NCBI GenBank assembly: GCA_026984675.1
Contig: JALSRQ010000113.1
Coordinates: forward strand, 1-43,271
DNA: 43,271 bases
Reading direction: 5' to 3'
DNA from: Thermaceae bacterium
GTDB taxonomy: Bacteria > Deinococcota > Deinococci > Deinococcales > Marinithermaceae
The first letter of the stretch is position 1. The number at the start of each line of letters is the position of its first letter. A model generated the notes under the pieces. That model did not search any database. It was not told the origin of the DNA and worked only from the letters and a program-made list of their open reading frames with translations. Below are positions 1 through 9,429 of this stretch, piece by piece. A program made the position numbers and the translations under genes.

Positions 1-932
1 CGGGGGCGGCGGTCTGGGTGGTGAGCGACGCCGCCCCGCCCCCGGGGGTGGGCTACAAGAACGTCGCCGACGACGCCCCGAACCTCGGGATCGTGGGCCT
101 CCGCCCGGGGTTTTTGGCGGTGGGGAACGCCGGGCCGGGGGCTAAGACGGCCACCCTCCGGGTCAACGGCCGCCTCCGGCGGCTGCGGGTCCCCGAGCGG
201 GGGTTCGCCGGGTTGGAGCTTTCCCAGGAGGCCCCGATCCACGCCGAGCTGGTGGGCGGCGACGCCCTGGGGCTCGACGACCGCGACGACCTGGTGCGGC
301 GCGCGCCCCGGGTCTGGGCTCCCCCCAAGGACCCCGGGCTCGCCCGGATGCTTCAGCTCCTCGGGGTGCGGCCGGCGGGGGAGGAATCGGCCGAGGCGGC
401 GATCCTCGAGGCCGTCCCCCAGGCCCCCCCGGCCCGGCCCACCCTCTTCTTCGCCCCCCGGGCCCAGGGGCGGGCGACGGTCGCCGACCGCGACCCCGCC
501 GACCCCCTCCTCCGGGGGAGCGGCCTCTTGGGGGAGGAGCTTCCGGTCCCGCCCCCGCCGGGGCCGGGCTTTCGCGCGGTGGCCAGCGGCCCCGCCGGCG
601 AGGGGCTGGTGTGGCGGGCGGGGGGCTCGTACTACCTGCCGCCGATCGCCGATCTCGAGAACCGCCCCTACTTCCCCCTTTTCGTCGCCCGGTTCCTGGC
701 CCCCTTCCGCTACCCCAAGCGGCGGTTGGGGACCGACGGGGTCTGGACCCCGGGGGTCCGGGCGGGGGTCGCCTACGCCCTCGAGGCCCCCTACGAGACC
801 CTCCTCCCCCGCCCCCGGCCCGACCGCCCCGCCCCCGCCGCCGGCCGCCGGCCCCTGGCGGGGCCCTTCTTCCTGGCGACGGCGCTTTTGCTCCTCGCCG
901 AGAGCCGGCTTCCCGGTAGACTCGGGGGGTGA
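1..932 (+). CDS. vWA/BatA-like membrane protein, C-terminal part (5' end outside window)
   Basis: The frame is open from the first base of the window, so this is the C-terminal part of a longer gene. The first residues (AAVWVVSDAAPPPG) read like the end of a von Willebrand A beta strand and loop. The following NLGIVGLRPG and ATLRVNGRLRRLRVP segments resemble the beta-rich domain that follows the vWA domain in BatA-type proteins. A hydrophobic stretch near the end (FFLATALLLLAESRL) is a likely C-terminal membrane anchor, as in that family. The stop TGA overlaps the GTG start of the next gene (GTGA). Known members are membrane proteins of Bat/aerotolerance-like clusters of unclear function. The family assignment is an inference from layout and short motifs. 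A generic vWA protein is the alternative. Confidence 0.5.
   Translation, partial: GAAVWVVSDAAPPPGVGYKNVADDAPNLGIVGLRPGFLAVGNAGPGAKTATLRVNGRLRRLRVPERGFAGLELSQEAPIHAELVGGDALGLDDRDDLVRRAPRVWAPPKDPGLARMLQLLGVRPAGEESAEAAILEAVPQAPPARPTLFFAPRAQGRATVADRDPADPLLRGSGLLGEELPVPPPPGPGFRAVASGPAGEGLVWRAGGSYYLPPIADLENRPYFPLFVARFLAPFRYPKRRLGTDGVWTPGVRAGVAYALEAPYETLLPRPRPDRPAPAAGRRPLAGPFFLATALLLLAESRLPGRLGG
917..922 (+). promoter_or_regulatory. -10 hexamer TAGACT, leaderless promoter for the DUF1999 gene
   Basis: TAGACT lies exactly 6 bases before the GTG start at 929, placing the predicted transcription start at or next to the start codon. It sits inside the end of the upstream gene. No convincing -35 is visible. 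Confidence 0.45.
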
Positions 933-1357
933 TCGTTCGTCCCCTCACCCAGGAAGACGGGCCGGCGCTCGCCGACTTCGAGGCCCGCCGGCTCCCCGAG
1001 GGCCGCACCGGCCGCACCGGTCCGGCCGCCCTCGGCTTCTTCGCCCGCAGCGGGCACAGCTTCGTCGCCGAGGAGGACGGCCTCCGCGGCTTCGTGCTGG
1101 CCCAGCCCCTCTGGCAGGGCGACCGCGCCACCGTGCTGGCCACCCGCCTGCTGGCCGACGGCCCCGAGACCGCCCGGGCCCTGCTGGCGGCCCTGACCAA
1201 GTCGGCCCACGACGCCGCCGCCTACGAGGTCGCCCTCCTGGCCGATCCCGAAAGCCCCCTGGCCGAGGCGGCCCGGGCCCAGGGCTTCGTCGCCGGCCCC
1301 CGGCTCTACGCGCGGGTGCTGGGGCGCCGCCGGGACCCCCGGGGGGTCCTAGAATAG
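929..1357 (+). CDS. DUF1999 family protein (GNAT-like fold)
   Basis: This 142-aa protein matches, in order and spacing, a small Thermus thermophilus protein family (DUF1999) that I recognise: an N-terminal RPLTQEDGPAL segment, then FFARSGHSFVAEEDGLRGFV, LAQPLWQGDRATVLATR, KSAHDAAAYEVAL and a C-terminal RVLGRR...RGVLE. The fold resembles an N-acetyltransferase, but no enzymatic reaction is established to my knowledge. The GTG start is supported by the 4-base GTGA overlap with the preceding stop and by a TAGACT hexamer 6 bases upstream, so the gene could be read both by coupling and from its own leaderless transcript. It precedes a cysteine-less HMA-like gene by 4 bases. Confidence 0.7.
   Translation: MIVRPLTQEDGPALADFEARRLPEGRTGRTGPAALGFFARSGHSFVAEEDGLRGFVLAQPLWQGDRATVLATRLLADGPETARALLAALTKSAHDAAAYEVALLADPESPLAEAARAQGFVAGPRLYARVLGRRRDPRGVLE
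1350..1355 (+). promoter_or_regulatory. -10 hexamer TAGAAT, leaderless promoter for the HMA-like gene
   Basis: TAGAAT ends 6 bases before the ATG at 1362 and overlaps the last codons of the DUF1999 gene. No -35 consensus is seen. Confidence 0.45.
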
Positions 1358-1361
1358 GACC

Positions 1362-1571
1362 ATGAACCGCGTCTTGCTGGGGATCCGGGGGGCCGAGACC
1401 GAGGACCAGATGCGGACCGTGCTGTCGGCCCTAAAAAACCTCGAGGGGGTGGTCCGGGCCGAGGCCGAGCAACCCGGCCAGGTGGTCGTCGAGTACGACC
1501 CCCACCGCCTCACGGTCATGGACCTGATCCGGGCGGTCCGCGAGCGGGGCTTTCTGGCCGGGATGCTCTGA
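1362..1571 (+). CDS. Small HMA-like (ferredoxin-fold) protein lacking the metal-binding cysteines
   Basis: The 69-residue protein has the size and the beta-alpha-beta-beta-alpha-beta layout of heavy-metal-associated (Atx1/CopZ-like) chaperones: RVLLGIRG strand, helix with VLSALKNLEGV, strands ending QVVVEYDPHRL, helix DLIRAVRERGF. The metal loop of the family (MxCxxC) should fall at GIRGAETEDQ, but there are no cysteines anywhere in the protein. It therefore cannot bind soft metals in the usual way and could be a structural or regulatory relative. It lies directly upstream of aconitase, separated by 117 bases with their own signals. Family assignment rests on pattern and length only. Confidence 0.55.
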   Translation: MNRVLLGIRGAETEDQMRTVLSALKNLEGVVRAEAEQPGQVVVEYDPHRLTVMDLIRAVRERGFLAGML

Positions 1572-1624
1572 ACCCGCCGGGCGTGGTATCCTAGGGGGGA
1601 ACCGGTCGGGGCGCCCCCCGCCGG

Positions 1625-1684
1625 TAGAATCCCATCCCCCCAAACGAACTCGGTGCGTTCCCCGTGTAGCCGGGGAGAAAGGAG
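1625..1684 (+). promoter_or_regulatory. acnA leader: -10 TAGAAT, hairpin next to the Shine-Dalgarno
   Basis: A TAGAAT hexamer at 1625-1630 is the best -10 in the 117-base gap before aconitase, although no good -35 precedes it. A short stem (TTCCCCG at 1658-1664 with CGGGGAG at 1671-1677, 6-base loop) sits directly against AAAGGAG at 1678-1684, which is 4 bases before the ATG at 1689. The stem may modulate ribosome access. This is inference only. Confidence 0.35.
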
Positions 1685-1688
1685 CGGC

Positions 1689-4388
<2,700 letters not shown>

Positions 4389-4402
4389 CGACCCTCACCT
4401 CC

Positions 4403-4437
4403 CCTACACCCGGGGCCGGCCCCGGGTGTAGGCTTTT
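4403..4437 (+). terminator. Rho-independent terminator of acnA
   Basis: A perfect 30-base palindrome (4403-4432; arms CCTACACCCGGGGCC and GGCCCCGGGTGTAGG) begins 14 bases after the stop codon and is followed by CTTTT. The 3' arm also contributes to the -10 of the next gene. Confidence 0.9.
4429..4434 (+). promoter_or_regulatory. -10 hexamer TAGGCT embedded in the acnA terminator
   Basis: TAGGCT is formed by the end of the terminator's 3' arm plus the first bases of the tail and ends 6 bases before the GTG at 4441. This is the leaderless spacing seen repeatedly in this window. Confidence 0.4.
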
Positions 4438-4440
4438 CCC

Positions 4441-4767
4441 GTGCCCGCCTACGTCGGGGTCTACACCGCCCGGCTGGAGATGCCCTGGGTGCAGAGCCTC
4501 AAGGAAAAACGCGCCCTGGTGCGGCCGGTGATCGAGCGGATCCGGGCCCGCTTCCCGGTCTCGGCGGCCCGGCTGGAGGGCCTGAACGACCACAAGTGGG
4601 AGGCGGTCGGCTTCGTGGTCATCGGCTCCGACCCCGCCTGGGTCGAGGCCACCCTGCAGTCGGTGGCGGCCTTCCTAAGGCGGCACGGCGCGTTCGCGGT
4701 GCGCGAGGTCGGGTTCGAGGTGGTGCGCTGGGACCTCGAGGCCCCCGCCTTGCCCGAGGTCCTTTAG
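4441..4767 (+). CDS. DUF503 family protein (YlxP-like)
   Basis: The 108-aa protein carries the DUF503 pattern: a first strand VGVYTARLEMP, the hallmark QSLKEKRALVRPVIERIRARF, then VSAARLEGLNDHKWEAVGFVVIGSD and a C-terminal helix and strand. In many bacteria relatives sit near translation genes such as rbfA and infB, and the role is unknown. Here it sits alone between aconitase and a flavin reductase-like gene. The GTG start immediately precedes PAYVGVY, where homologues begin, and has a TAGGCT hexamer 6 bases upstream instead of a Shine-Dalgarno. Confidence 0.8.
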   Translation: MPAYVGVYTARLEMPWVQSLKEKRALVRPVIERIRARFPVSAARLEGLNDHKWEAVGFVVIGSDPAWVEATLQSVAAFLRRHGAFAVREVGFEVVRWDLEAPALPEVL

Positions 4768-4785
4768 CCGGGCAAAATAACCGGT

Positions 4786-5262
4786 ATGGACCCGAAGCTC
4801 CGCAAGGAAGTCCTGAGAAAACTCCACTACGGGGTCTACGTGGCCACCGCCAAGGAGGGCGACGAGCACGCCGCCGCCCTGGTGACCTGGGTCAGCCAGG
4901 CCTCGCTCACCCCGCCGTTGGTGATGATGGCGCTCCGCAAGGACTCGGGGATCCACGCCCTGCTCCGGAGGACCGGGCGGGGGGTGGTGCACATCCTGGC
5001 CGAGGGCCAAAAGGACCTGGCCAGCGACTTCTTCAAGCCCACCCGGGTCGAGGGCGACCGGCTGAACGGCCACCCCTTCCGCCTCGAGGCCGGCCTCCCG
5101 GTGCTCACCGAGATCCCCTGGTATTTCCAGGTCGAGGTGCGGGAGTGGGCCGAGGGCGGCGACCACGCGGTGGCGGTCGCCGAGGTGGTGGCGGTGGGGA
5201 AGAACGCCGAGGCCGAGGAGAGCCTCTGCCTCCGCACCACCGGCTGGAGCTACGGCGGCTAG
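4786..5262 (+). CDS. Flavin reductase-like FMN-binding split-barrel protein
   Basis: The 158-aa sequence fits the flavin reductase-like domain. It has an N-terminal YGVYVATAKEGDEHAAALVTW strand pair, SQASLTPPLVMMALRKDSG (the flavin-loop region of the family), GRGVVHILAEGQKDLASDFF, and a C-terminal AVAVAEVVAVG barrel strand. Such proteins bind FMN or FAD and either reduce free flavin with NAD(P)H or act as small oxidoreductases; the partner is not evident here. The ATG lies 18 bases after the DUF503 stop. A CAAAAT hexamer lies 7 bases upstream and there is no Shine-Dalgarno. The TAG stop is part of a CTAG shared with the stop of the convergent thiolase gene. Confidence 0.8.
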   Translation: MDPKLRKEVLRKLHYGVYVATAKEGDEHAAALVTWVSQASLTPPLVMMALRKDSGIHALLRRTGRGVVHILAEGQKDLASDFFKPTRVEGDRLNGHPFRLEAGLPVLTEIPWYFQVEVREWAEGGDHAVAVAEVVAVGKNAEAEESLCLRTTGWSYGG

Positions 5263-6452
5263 GCGAGGCGCTCGATCGCCATCGCGGTGGCCCCGCCGGT
5301 GCCGTGGCAGATCGCCGCCAGCCCCAGGGCGCGGTCCCGGGTCTCCAGGGCGTTCAACAGGGTCACCAGGATGCGGGCTCCGGAGGCCCCGATGGGGTGA
5401 CCGAGGGCGATCGCCCCCCCGAAGACGTTGAGGCGCTCGGGGTCGACCCCGAGCAGGCGCTCGAAGAGCACGTTGTTGAGGGCGAAGGCCTCGTTGTTCT
5501 CGAAGAGGTCGAAGTCGCCGATCGCCATGCCCAGCCGGTCGAGGAGCTTCTTCACCGCCGGGATCGGGGCCTCGGGGAAGCGCCAGGTCTCCCCCGCGCT
5601 CCAGGCGCCGCCGAGCAGGCGGGCCCGGGGTTGCAGGCCGAAACGCTCGACCGCCTCCCGGCTGGCGAGGAGCAGGGCGGCGGCCCCGTCGGAGATCTGG
5701 CTGGAGTTGCCGGCGGTCAACCGGCCGTCCTTCCTAAACGCCGGCCGAAGCCCGGCCAGGGCCTCGAGGGTGGTGTCGGGACGGATTCCCTCGTCGCGGT
5801 CGACCGACCGGGGCCCCTTGCGGGTCGGCACCTCGATCGGGGCGATCTCCCGGGCGAAGTCGCCCCGCTCGGTGGCCTCGGCCGCCCGCTTCTGGGAGCG
5901 GTAGGCGACCCGGTCGAGCTCCTCGCGGGTCACCCCGAACTCCTCGGCCAGCCGCTCGGTCTGGAGCCCCATCGCCTCGCCGGTGGTGGGGTCGGTGAGG
6001 CCGTCGTAGAGGAGGAGGTCCCGAAGCTCCTCGGGGGAGCCGAGCAGGAACTTGTAGCCCCAGCGGGCCCGGGAGGAGAGGTAGAACCCCGCCTGGCTCA
6101 TCGACTCCACCCCGCCCGCCAGCACCAGCTCGGCGTCGCCCGAGCGGATCGCGTTGGCCGCGGTCTGAACCGCCATCATCCCCGAGGAGCAGACCATGTC
6201 GACGGCGAAGCCGTCCTTCTCCTTGGGAATGCCGGCCTTGAGGGCGGCCTGGCGGGGAATGAGCTGCCCGTGGCCGCCCCGCAGGACGTTGCCGAAGACG
6301 TAGAGGTCGAGGGCCTCGCCCCCGACCCCGGCCCGATCCAACGCCGCCCGCATCGCGTGGGCGGCGAGATCGGCGGGGGCCAAATCCTTGAAGCTCCCCC
6401 CGAACCGGCCGATCGGCGTGCGGGCGGTGGCCACGATGAACACCTCGCGCAT
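5259..6452 (-). CDS. Acetyl-CoA acetyltransferase / thiolase
   Basis: This 397-aa protein is a full-length type II thiolase. It joins two acetyl-CoA, or cleaves 3-ketoacyl-CoA in the reverse direction. The nucleophile is C88 in VDMVCSSGMM, the catalytic His is H352 in ALGHPIGASGARI, and the second Cys is C382 in ICHGTGGATAMA. A GGNSSQISDGAAALLLAS-like segment is present as in the family. The start is the ATG at 6452 followed by REVFIVATARTPIG; GGAGG lies 6 bases upstream, whereas the ATG six codons earlier has no ribosome site. Biosynthetic (acetoacetyl-CoA) and degradative (FadA-like) roles cannot be separated from sequence alone. No other beta-oxidation gene is adjacent. Confidence 0.95.
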   Translation of the reverse strand: MREVFIVATARTPIGRFGGSFKDLAPADLAAHAMRAALDRAGVGGEALDLYVFGNVLRGGHGQLIPRQAALKAGIPKEKDGFAVDMVCSSGMMAVQTAANAIRSGDAELVLAGGVESMSQAGFYLSSRARWGYKFLLGSPEELRDLLLYDGLTDPTTGEAMGLQTERLAEEFGVTREELDRVAYRSQKRAAEATERGDFAREIAPIEVPTRKGPRSVDRDEGIRPDTTLEALAGLRPAFRKDGRLTAGNSSQISDGAAALLLASREAVERFGLQPRARLLGGAWSAGETWRFPEAPIPAVKKLLDRLGMAIGDFDLFENNEAFALNNVLFERLLGVDPERLNVFGGAIALGHPIGASGARILVTLLNALETRDRALGLAAICHGTGGATAMAIERLA

Positions 6453-6476
6453 GCTTACCTCCGTCCCCATCGTACC

Positions 6477-6546
6477 TTGCGCCGGCAGGAAGGGGGTGCT
6501 ATGCTGGAGTTGACAGAGCTAGTGTGAGATTTTTTGAAAGGAGGTG
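6477..6546 (+). promoter_or_regulatory. Promoter and strong Shine-Dalgarno of the phosphoesterase-like gene
   Basis: TTGCGC (6477-6482), a 17-base spacer and TATGCT (6500-6505, within an extended TGCTATGCT) form a good sigma-70-type promoter. AAAGGAGGTG at 6537-6546 is an unusually complete ribosome site 5 bases before the ATG at 6552. Confidence 0.55.
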
Positions 6547-6551
6547 GCGGC

Positions 6552-7259
6552 ATGCGGAAGTACGTGCGCCGGGTTCTGGCCACCGCCAACGTCGGCGGCG
6601 ACGCCGAGGCGATCGAGCGGCTGGCCGGAGTGGTGGGCGAGGCCGAGGTCGACGCGATCGCGGTGGTCGGCGACCTGGCCGGCCAGGGCAAGAAGGTGGA
6701 GGACTACCGGAGGGTCTTCAAGGCGCTGGGGCGGCTGAACCTCCCGAGCTTCTTCGTCCCCGGACCCCACGACGCCCCGGTGCACGAGTACCTCCGCGAG
6801 GCCTACAACATCGAGGTGGTCTTCCCCTTCCTCCACGGGGTGCACGGAACCTTCGCCTTTAGCCCCGGCTACGTGGTCTTCGCCGGGATGGGCGGCGCGA
6901 TCGAGGACGACCCCGACTTCGTCCGCGAGGAGGGCCGGGAGCTCCGCTACCCCGGCTGGGAGGCGGAGTACCGGCTCAAGGTCCTGAGGGAGCTCAAGGA
7001 CTACCAGAAGGTCTTCCTCTTCGCCACCCCGCCGGCCCACAAGGGGCTGGGGGAGGCGGGCAGCGAGGAGGTCGCCGAGCTGATCAAGACCTACCGCCCC
7101 AGGGTCGCCATCGTCGCCGGGCCCAACCTGCCCGGGGCCGACCTCAAGCACGAGACCTTGGGCGCGACCCTGGTGGTGATGCCGGGTTCGCTGGCCGAGG
7201 GCGACTTCTCGATCGTCGACCTCCACGACCTCAAGATCGAGACCGGCAACGTGCGCTAG
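6552..7259 (+). CDS. Metallophosphoesterase-like protein with degenerate metal site (Thermus TT1561-type)
   Basis: The 235-aa protein closely follows a Thermus thermophilus protein with a calcineurin-like phosphoesterase fold that I recognise (conserved blocks VPGPHDAP.HEYLREA.NIEVV, AEYRLKVLRELKDY, AHKGLGEAGSEEVAELIKT, and C-terminal LKIETGNVR). The usual metal-binding motifs are eroded. DxH near the N-terminus reads VLATANVGGD, GDxxD reads VVGDLAGQG, GNHD reads GPHD, and no GHTH is present near the end. It may be a non-catalytic relative or use an altered site. Its start is fixed by a very strong Shine-Dalgarno. Its stop TAG shares CTAG with the stop of hflX on the other strand. Confidence 0.75.
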   Translation: MRKYVRRVLATANVGGDAEAIERLAGVVGEAEVDAIAVVGDLAGQGKKVEDYRRVFKALGRLNLPSFFVPGPHDAPVHEYLREAYNIEVVFPFLHGVHGTFAFSPGYVVFAGMGGAIEDDPDFVREEGRELRYPGWEAEYRLKVLRELKDYQKVFLFATPPAHKGLGEAGSEEVAELIKTYRPRVAIVAGPNLPGADLKHETLGATLVVMPGSLAEGDFSIVDLHDLKIETGNVR

Positions 7260-8896
7260 GCCCAGGCGGCGGGCTGGAAGCCCGCCCGGATCAGGGCCTC
7301 GGCGAGCCGACGTTTGAGCTCGCCGAGGCCCTCGCCGCGGACGGCCGAGACCGGCAGCCCGCCCAGCCGCTCGCGGGCGAGCTCGAGATCGTAGGGGTCG
7401 GCGCGGTCGGCCTTGTTGAGAACCAGGACGGTGGGGGCCTGGAAGCCCAGCTCGGCGAGGAGATCCTCGACCACCTGCTTGCGCTCGAGGTAGCCGGCCT
7501 CGGAAACGTCCAGGACGTGCAGCAGCAGGTCGGCGTCGGCCACCTCCTCGAGGGTGGCCCGAAAGGCGGTGACCAGCTCCTCGGGCATATTGCGGATGAA
7601 CCCCACGGTGTCGGTGAAGACCGCCTCGCCCAGACCGGGGAGGAAACCCCTCCGGGCCAGCGGCTTCAAGGTGGCGAAGAGCTTGTCCTCGCCGGCGGCC
7701 CCCTTCTTGGCCAGGGCGCGGGCCAGCGTGGTCTTGCCAGCGTTGGTGTAGCCGACCACCGCCACCACCGGAACCCCCCGGCGCTTGCGCTGCTTGCGGG
7801 CCTCGCGACGGCGGCGGGCGATCCGGCCGATCTCGCGGGAGAGCTCCTGGATCCGCGCGGAGAGCCGCCGGCGGTCGACCTCGAGCTTGGTCTCCCCCGG
7901 TCCCCGGGTGCCGATCCCGCCGCCCAGCCGGCTCATCGCCTGCCCCCGGCCGACCAGGCGGGGCAGCAGGTACCTGAGCTGGGCCAGCTCGACCTGGGCC
8001 TTGGCCTCGGGGGTGCGGGCGTGCTGGGCGAAGAGGTCGAGGATCAGCTGGGTGCGGTCGAGGACCTTGAGCTGGGTGACCCGCTCGATCTCGCGGGCCT
8101 GGGCGGGGGTGAGCTCGAGGCCGAAGATCAGGGTGCCGGCGTCGTTGTGGTAGGCCGCCGAGAGGAGCTCGTCGAGCTTCCCCCGCCCCACCAGGTAGCG
8201 GGGGTCGGGGCTCGGCCGGTAGACGAGCTCCCGGTGGACCACCACCCCGCCGGCGCTCCGGGCGAGCTCGGCGAGCTCGTCGAGAAGGGCCTCGGCCTCG
8301 GGGCCCTCGCCGCGGTCAAGGCCCACCAGCACCACCCGCTCCCCGGAGCCGTCGGCCAGCTCGCGGAGCCGGGCCTGGCGGCCGAACTCCTCCTCCAGGG
8401 CCCGGACCTCGGCCCCCAGGTCGAAGCCCAGCCAGGCGGTGTAGGGCCGCTCGGGGTAGACCCGCCAGTCCTCCTCGGCCGCCGAGGGCGGCACCAGGTG
8501 GGCGAGCTGGGCGGCCCGGGGCCGGCCCTCCTCCACCGTGAGCACCGCGATCGCGTCGAGGCGGTTTAGGAACATGACCGAGAGGTCGGGACGGGAGAGC
8601 CCGCCGGGGGCCAGATGGGTGTGGAGCAGGTGGTAGCCGGCGAGCCGGGTGGCCACCAGCGGCCGCTCGGGAATCGGAAGCTCGCGGGCGTCCCCCACCG
8701 CCACCCGAAGCACGCGGCCCTTACGGTCGACGAGCAGGCTCAGCGGCCGGCCGGCCTCCTGGGTCAGCTCGGCCAGCCGGTGGGCGAGCGCCCCGTCGAA
8801 AAGCCGCCCGGCCGGGAAACGGCGGCGGTAGAGGCGGGCGATCTGCTTTTGGGTGCTGGGTTTGAGCCCCTGGGTGCGTCCGTAGACCTTCTGTAT
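7256..8896 (-). CDS. hflX: GTPase HflX (ribosome-associated), apparent ATA start
   Basis: HflX binds the 50S subunit and splits stalled ribosomes under stress. The GTPase domain is complete (G1 GYTNAGKT at residues 382-389, TDTVGFIRNMPEEL, NKAD), preceded by the glycine-rich coiled region (RLGGGIGTRGPGETKLE). From the first ATG/GTG/TTG codon (GTG at 8713) the protein would be 485 aa and would lack the conserved N-terminus. The same frame continues upstream through VYGRTQGLKPSTQKQIARLY, a typical HflX opening, to a stop at 8902-8904 on this strand. The only plausible initiator there is ATA at 8894-8896, placed 9 bases after GGAGG (within GGAGGTGA). This gives 546 aa. A sequencing error in the start codon is the alternative. 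Confidence 0.85.
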   Translation of the reverse strand: MQKVYGRTQGLKPSTQKQIARLYRRRFPAGRLFDGALAHRLAELTQEAGRPLSLLVDRKGRVLRVAVGDARELPIPERPLVATRLAGYHLLHTHLAPGGLSRPDLSVMFLNRLDAIAVLTVEEGRPRAAQLAHLVPPSAAEEDWRVYPERPYTAWLGFDLGAEVRALEEEFGRQARLRELADGSGERVVLVGLDRGEGPEAEALLDELAELARSAGGVVVHRELVYRPSPDPRYLVGRGKLDELLSAAYHNDAGTLIFGLELTPAQAREIERVTQLKVLDRTQLILDLFAQHARTPEAKAQVELAQLRYLLPRLVGRGQAMSRLGGGIGTRGPGETKLEVDRRRLSARIQELSREIGRIARRRREARKQRKRRGVPVVAVVGYTNAGKTTLARALAKKGAAGEDKLFATLKPLARRGFLPGLGEAVFTDTVGFIRNMPEELVTAFRATLEEVADADLLLHVLDVSEAGYLERKQVVEDLLAELGFQAPTVLVLNKADRADPYDLELARERLGGLPVSAVRGEGLGELKRRLAEALIRAGFQPAAWA

Positions 8897-8949
8897 GAAT
8901 CCTCACCTCCGGCAGGTGCCCGGAGCATCCTTCCGGCTTCTATAGTATA
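8894..8949 (-). promoter_or_regulatory. hflX leader: extended -10, RBS hairpins and ATA start
   Basis: On the minus strand an extended -10 (TGCTATACT, hexamer at 8944-8949) is followed by a leader of roughly 40 bases. GGAGGTGA (8903-8910) is overlapped by two mutually exclusive stems: CTCCGG/CCGGAG (8907-8912 with 8920-8925) and CACCT/AGGTG (8904-8908 with 8914-8918). Either would mask the ribosome site ahead of the ATA codon. Confidence 0.45.
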
Positions 8950-8964
8950 GCACGGCTGTGGGCT

Positions 8965-9429
8965 CTAGCTGCGTCCGCTCGGGGTCTTCTCAGCCTTTTC
9001 CAGGCTGGCCAGGTAGCCCTCCAAGAGCCCCCGGAACTGCTCCTTGAAGAGCTCGCGCTCCTTCTTAAGCCGCTCGAGGTCCCGCTGGATCTTGCGGAGG
9101 TGGTCCATCGCCTCCCGCAGGGTGCGCTCCTTGGCGGCCTCGGCCTCGGCCCGGATCAGCTCGGCCTCGCGCTCGGCCTGGGCCCGGACCTCGCGGGCGA
9201 TGCGCTCGGCCGCCACCACCGCCCGCTTGAGCTCGGCCTCGCCCTCCCGGGCCTCGTCGAGGGCGGCGGAGAGCTCCTCGATCCGCCGCCGGGCCTCGGC
9301 CAGCTGCTCCTCCAGGCCGGAGACGTAGTCGGCGACCTGACCGAGGTAGGCCCGCACCTCCTCGGGGTCGTAGCCGCGGAGCTTTTTCTTGAACTCCTGG
9401 TAACGAATGTCCAGCGGGTTAAAGCTCAT
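8965..9429 (-). CDS. divIVA: DivIVA-domain coiled-coil protein
   Basis: The 154-aa protein begins with the DivIVA N-terminal motif: NPLDIRYQEFKKKLRGYDPEEVRAYL, with the hydrophobic and positively charged residues that insert into curved membranes, followed by a continuous acidic/basic coiled coil from about residue 30 to 145. DivIVA proteins mark negative curvature at the septum or poles and recruit division or cell-wall factors. Here it is the last gene of an operon PNP-yggS-divIVA. Its ATG lies 11 bases inside the end of yggS. The yggS-divIVA neighbourhood parallels the ylmE-to-divIVA division cluster of Gram-positive bacteria. Confidence 0.9.
   Translation of the reverse strand: MSFNPLDIRYQEFKKKLRGYDPEEVRAYLGQVADYVSGLEEQLAEARRRIEELSAALDEAREGEAELKRAVVAAERIAREVRAQAEREAELIRAEAEAAKERTLREAMDHLRKIQRDLERLKKERELFKEQFRGLLEGYLASLEKAEKTPSGRS

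Noticed and set aside
1658-1677. Iron-responsive element upstream of aconitase
   Set aside because: The stem lacks the bulged C and CAGUGN loop; only a plain hairpin is present.
6510-6538. TTGACA at 6510-6515 as the -35 of the phosphoesterase-like gene
   Set aside because: No TANNNT hexamer lies 16-18 bases downstream; the TTGCGC/TATGCT pair just upstream fits better.
7256-8713. hflX starting at GTG 8713
   Set aside because: It would remove about 61 residues of conserved N-terminus and has no Shine-Dalgarno; the ATA at 8894-8896 has both context and homology.
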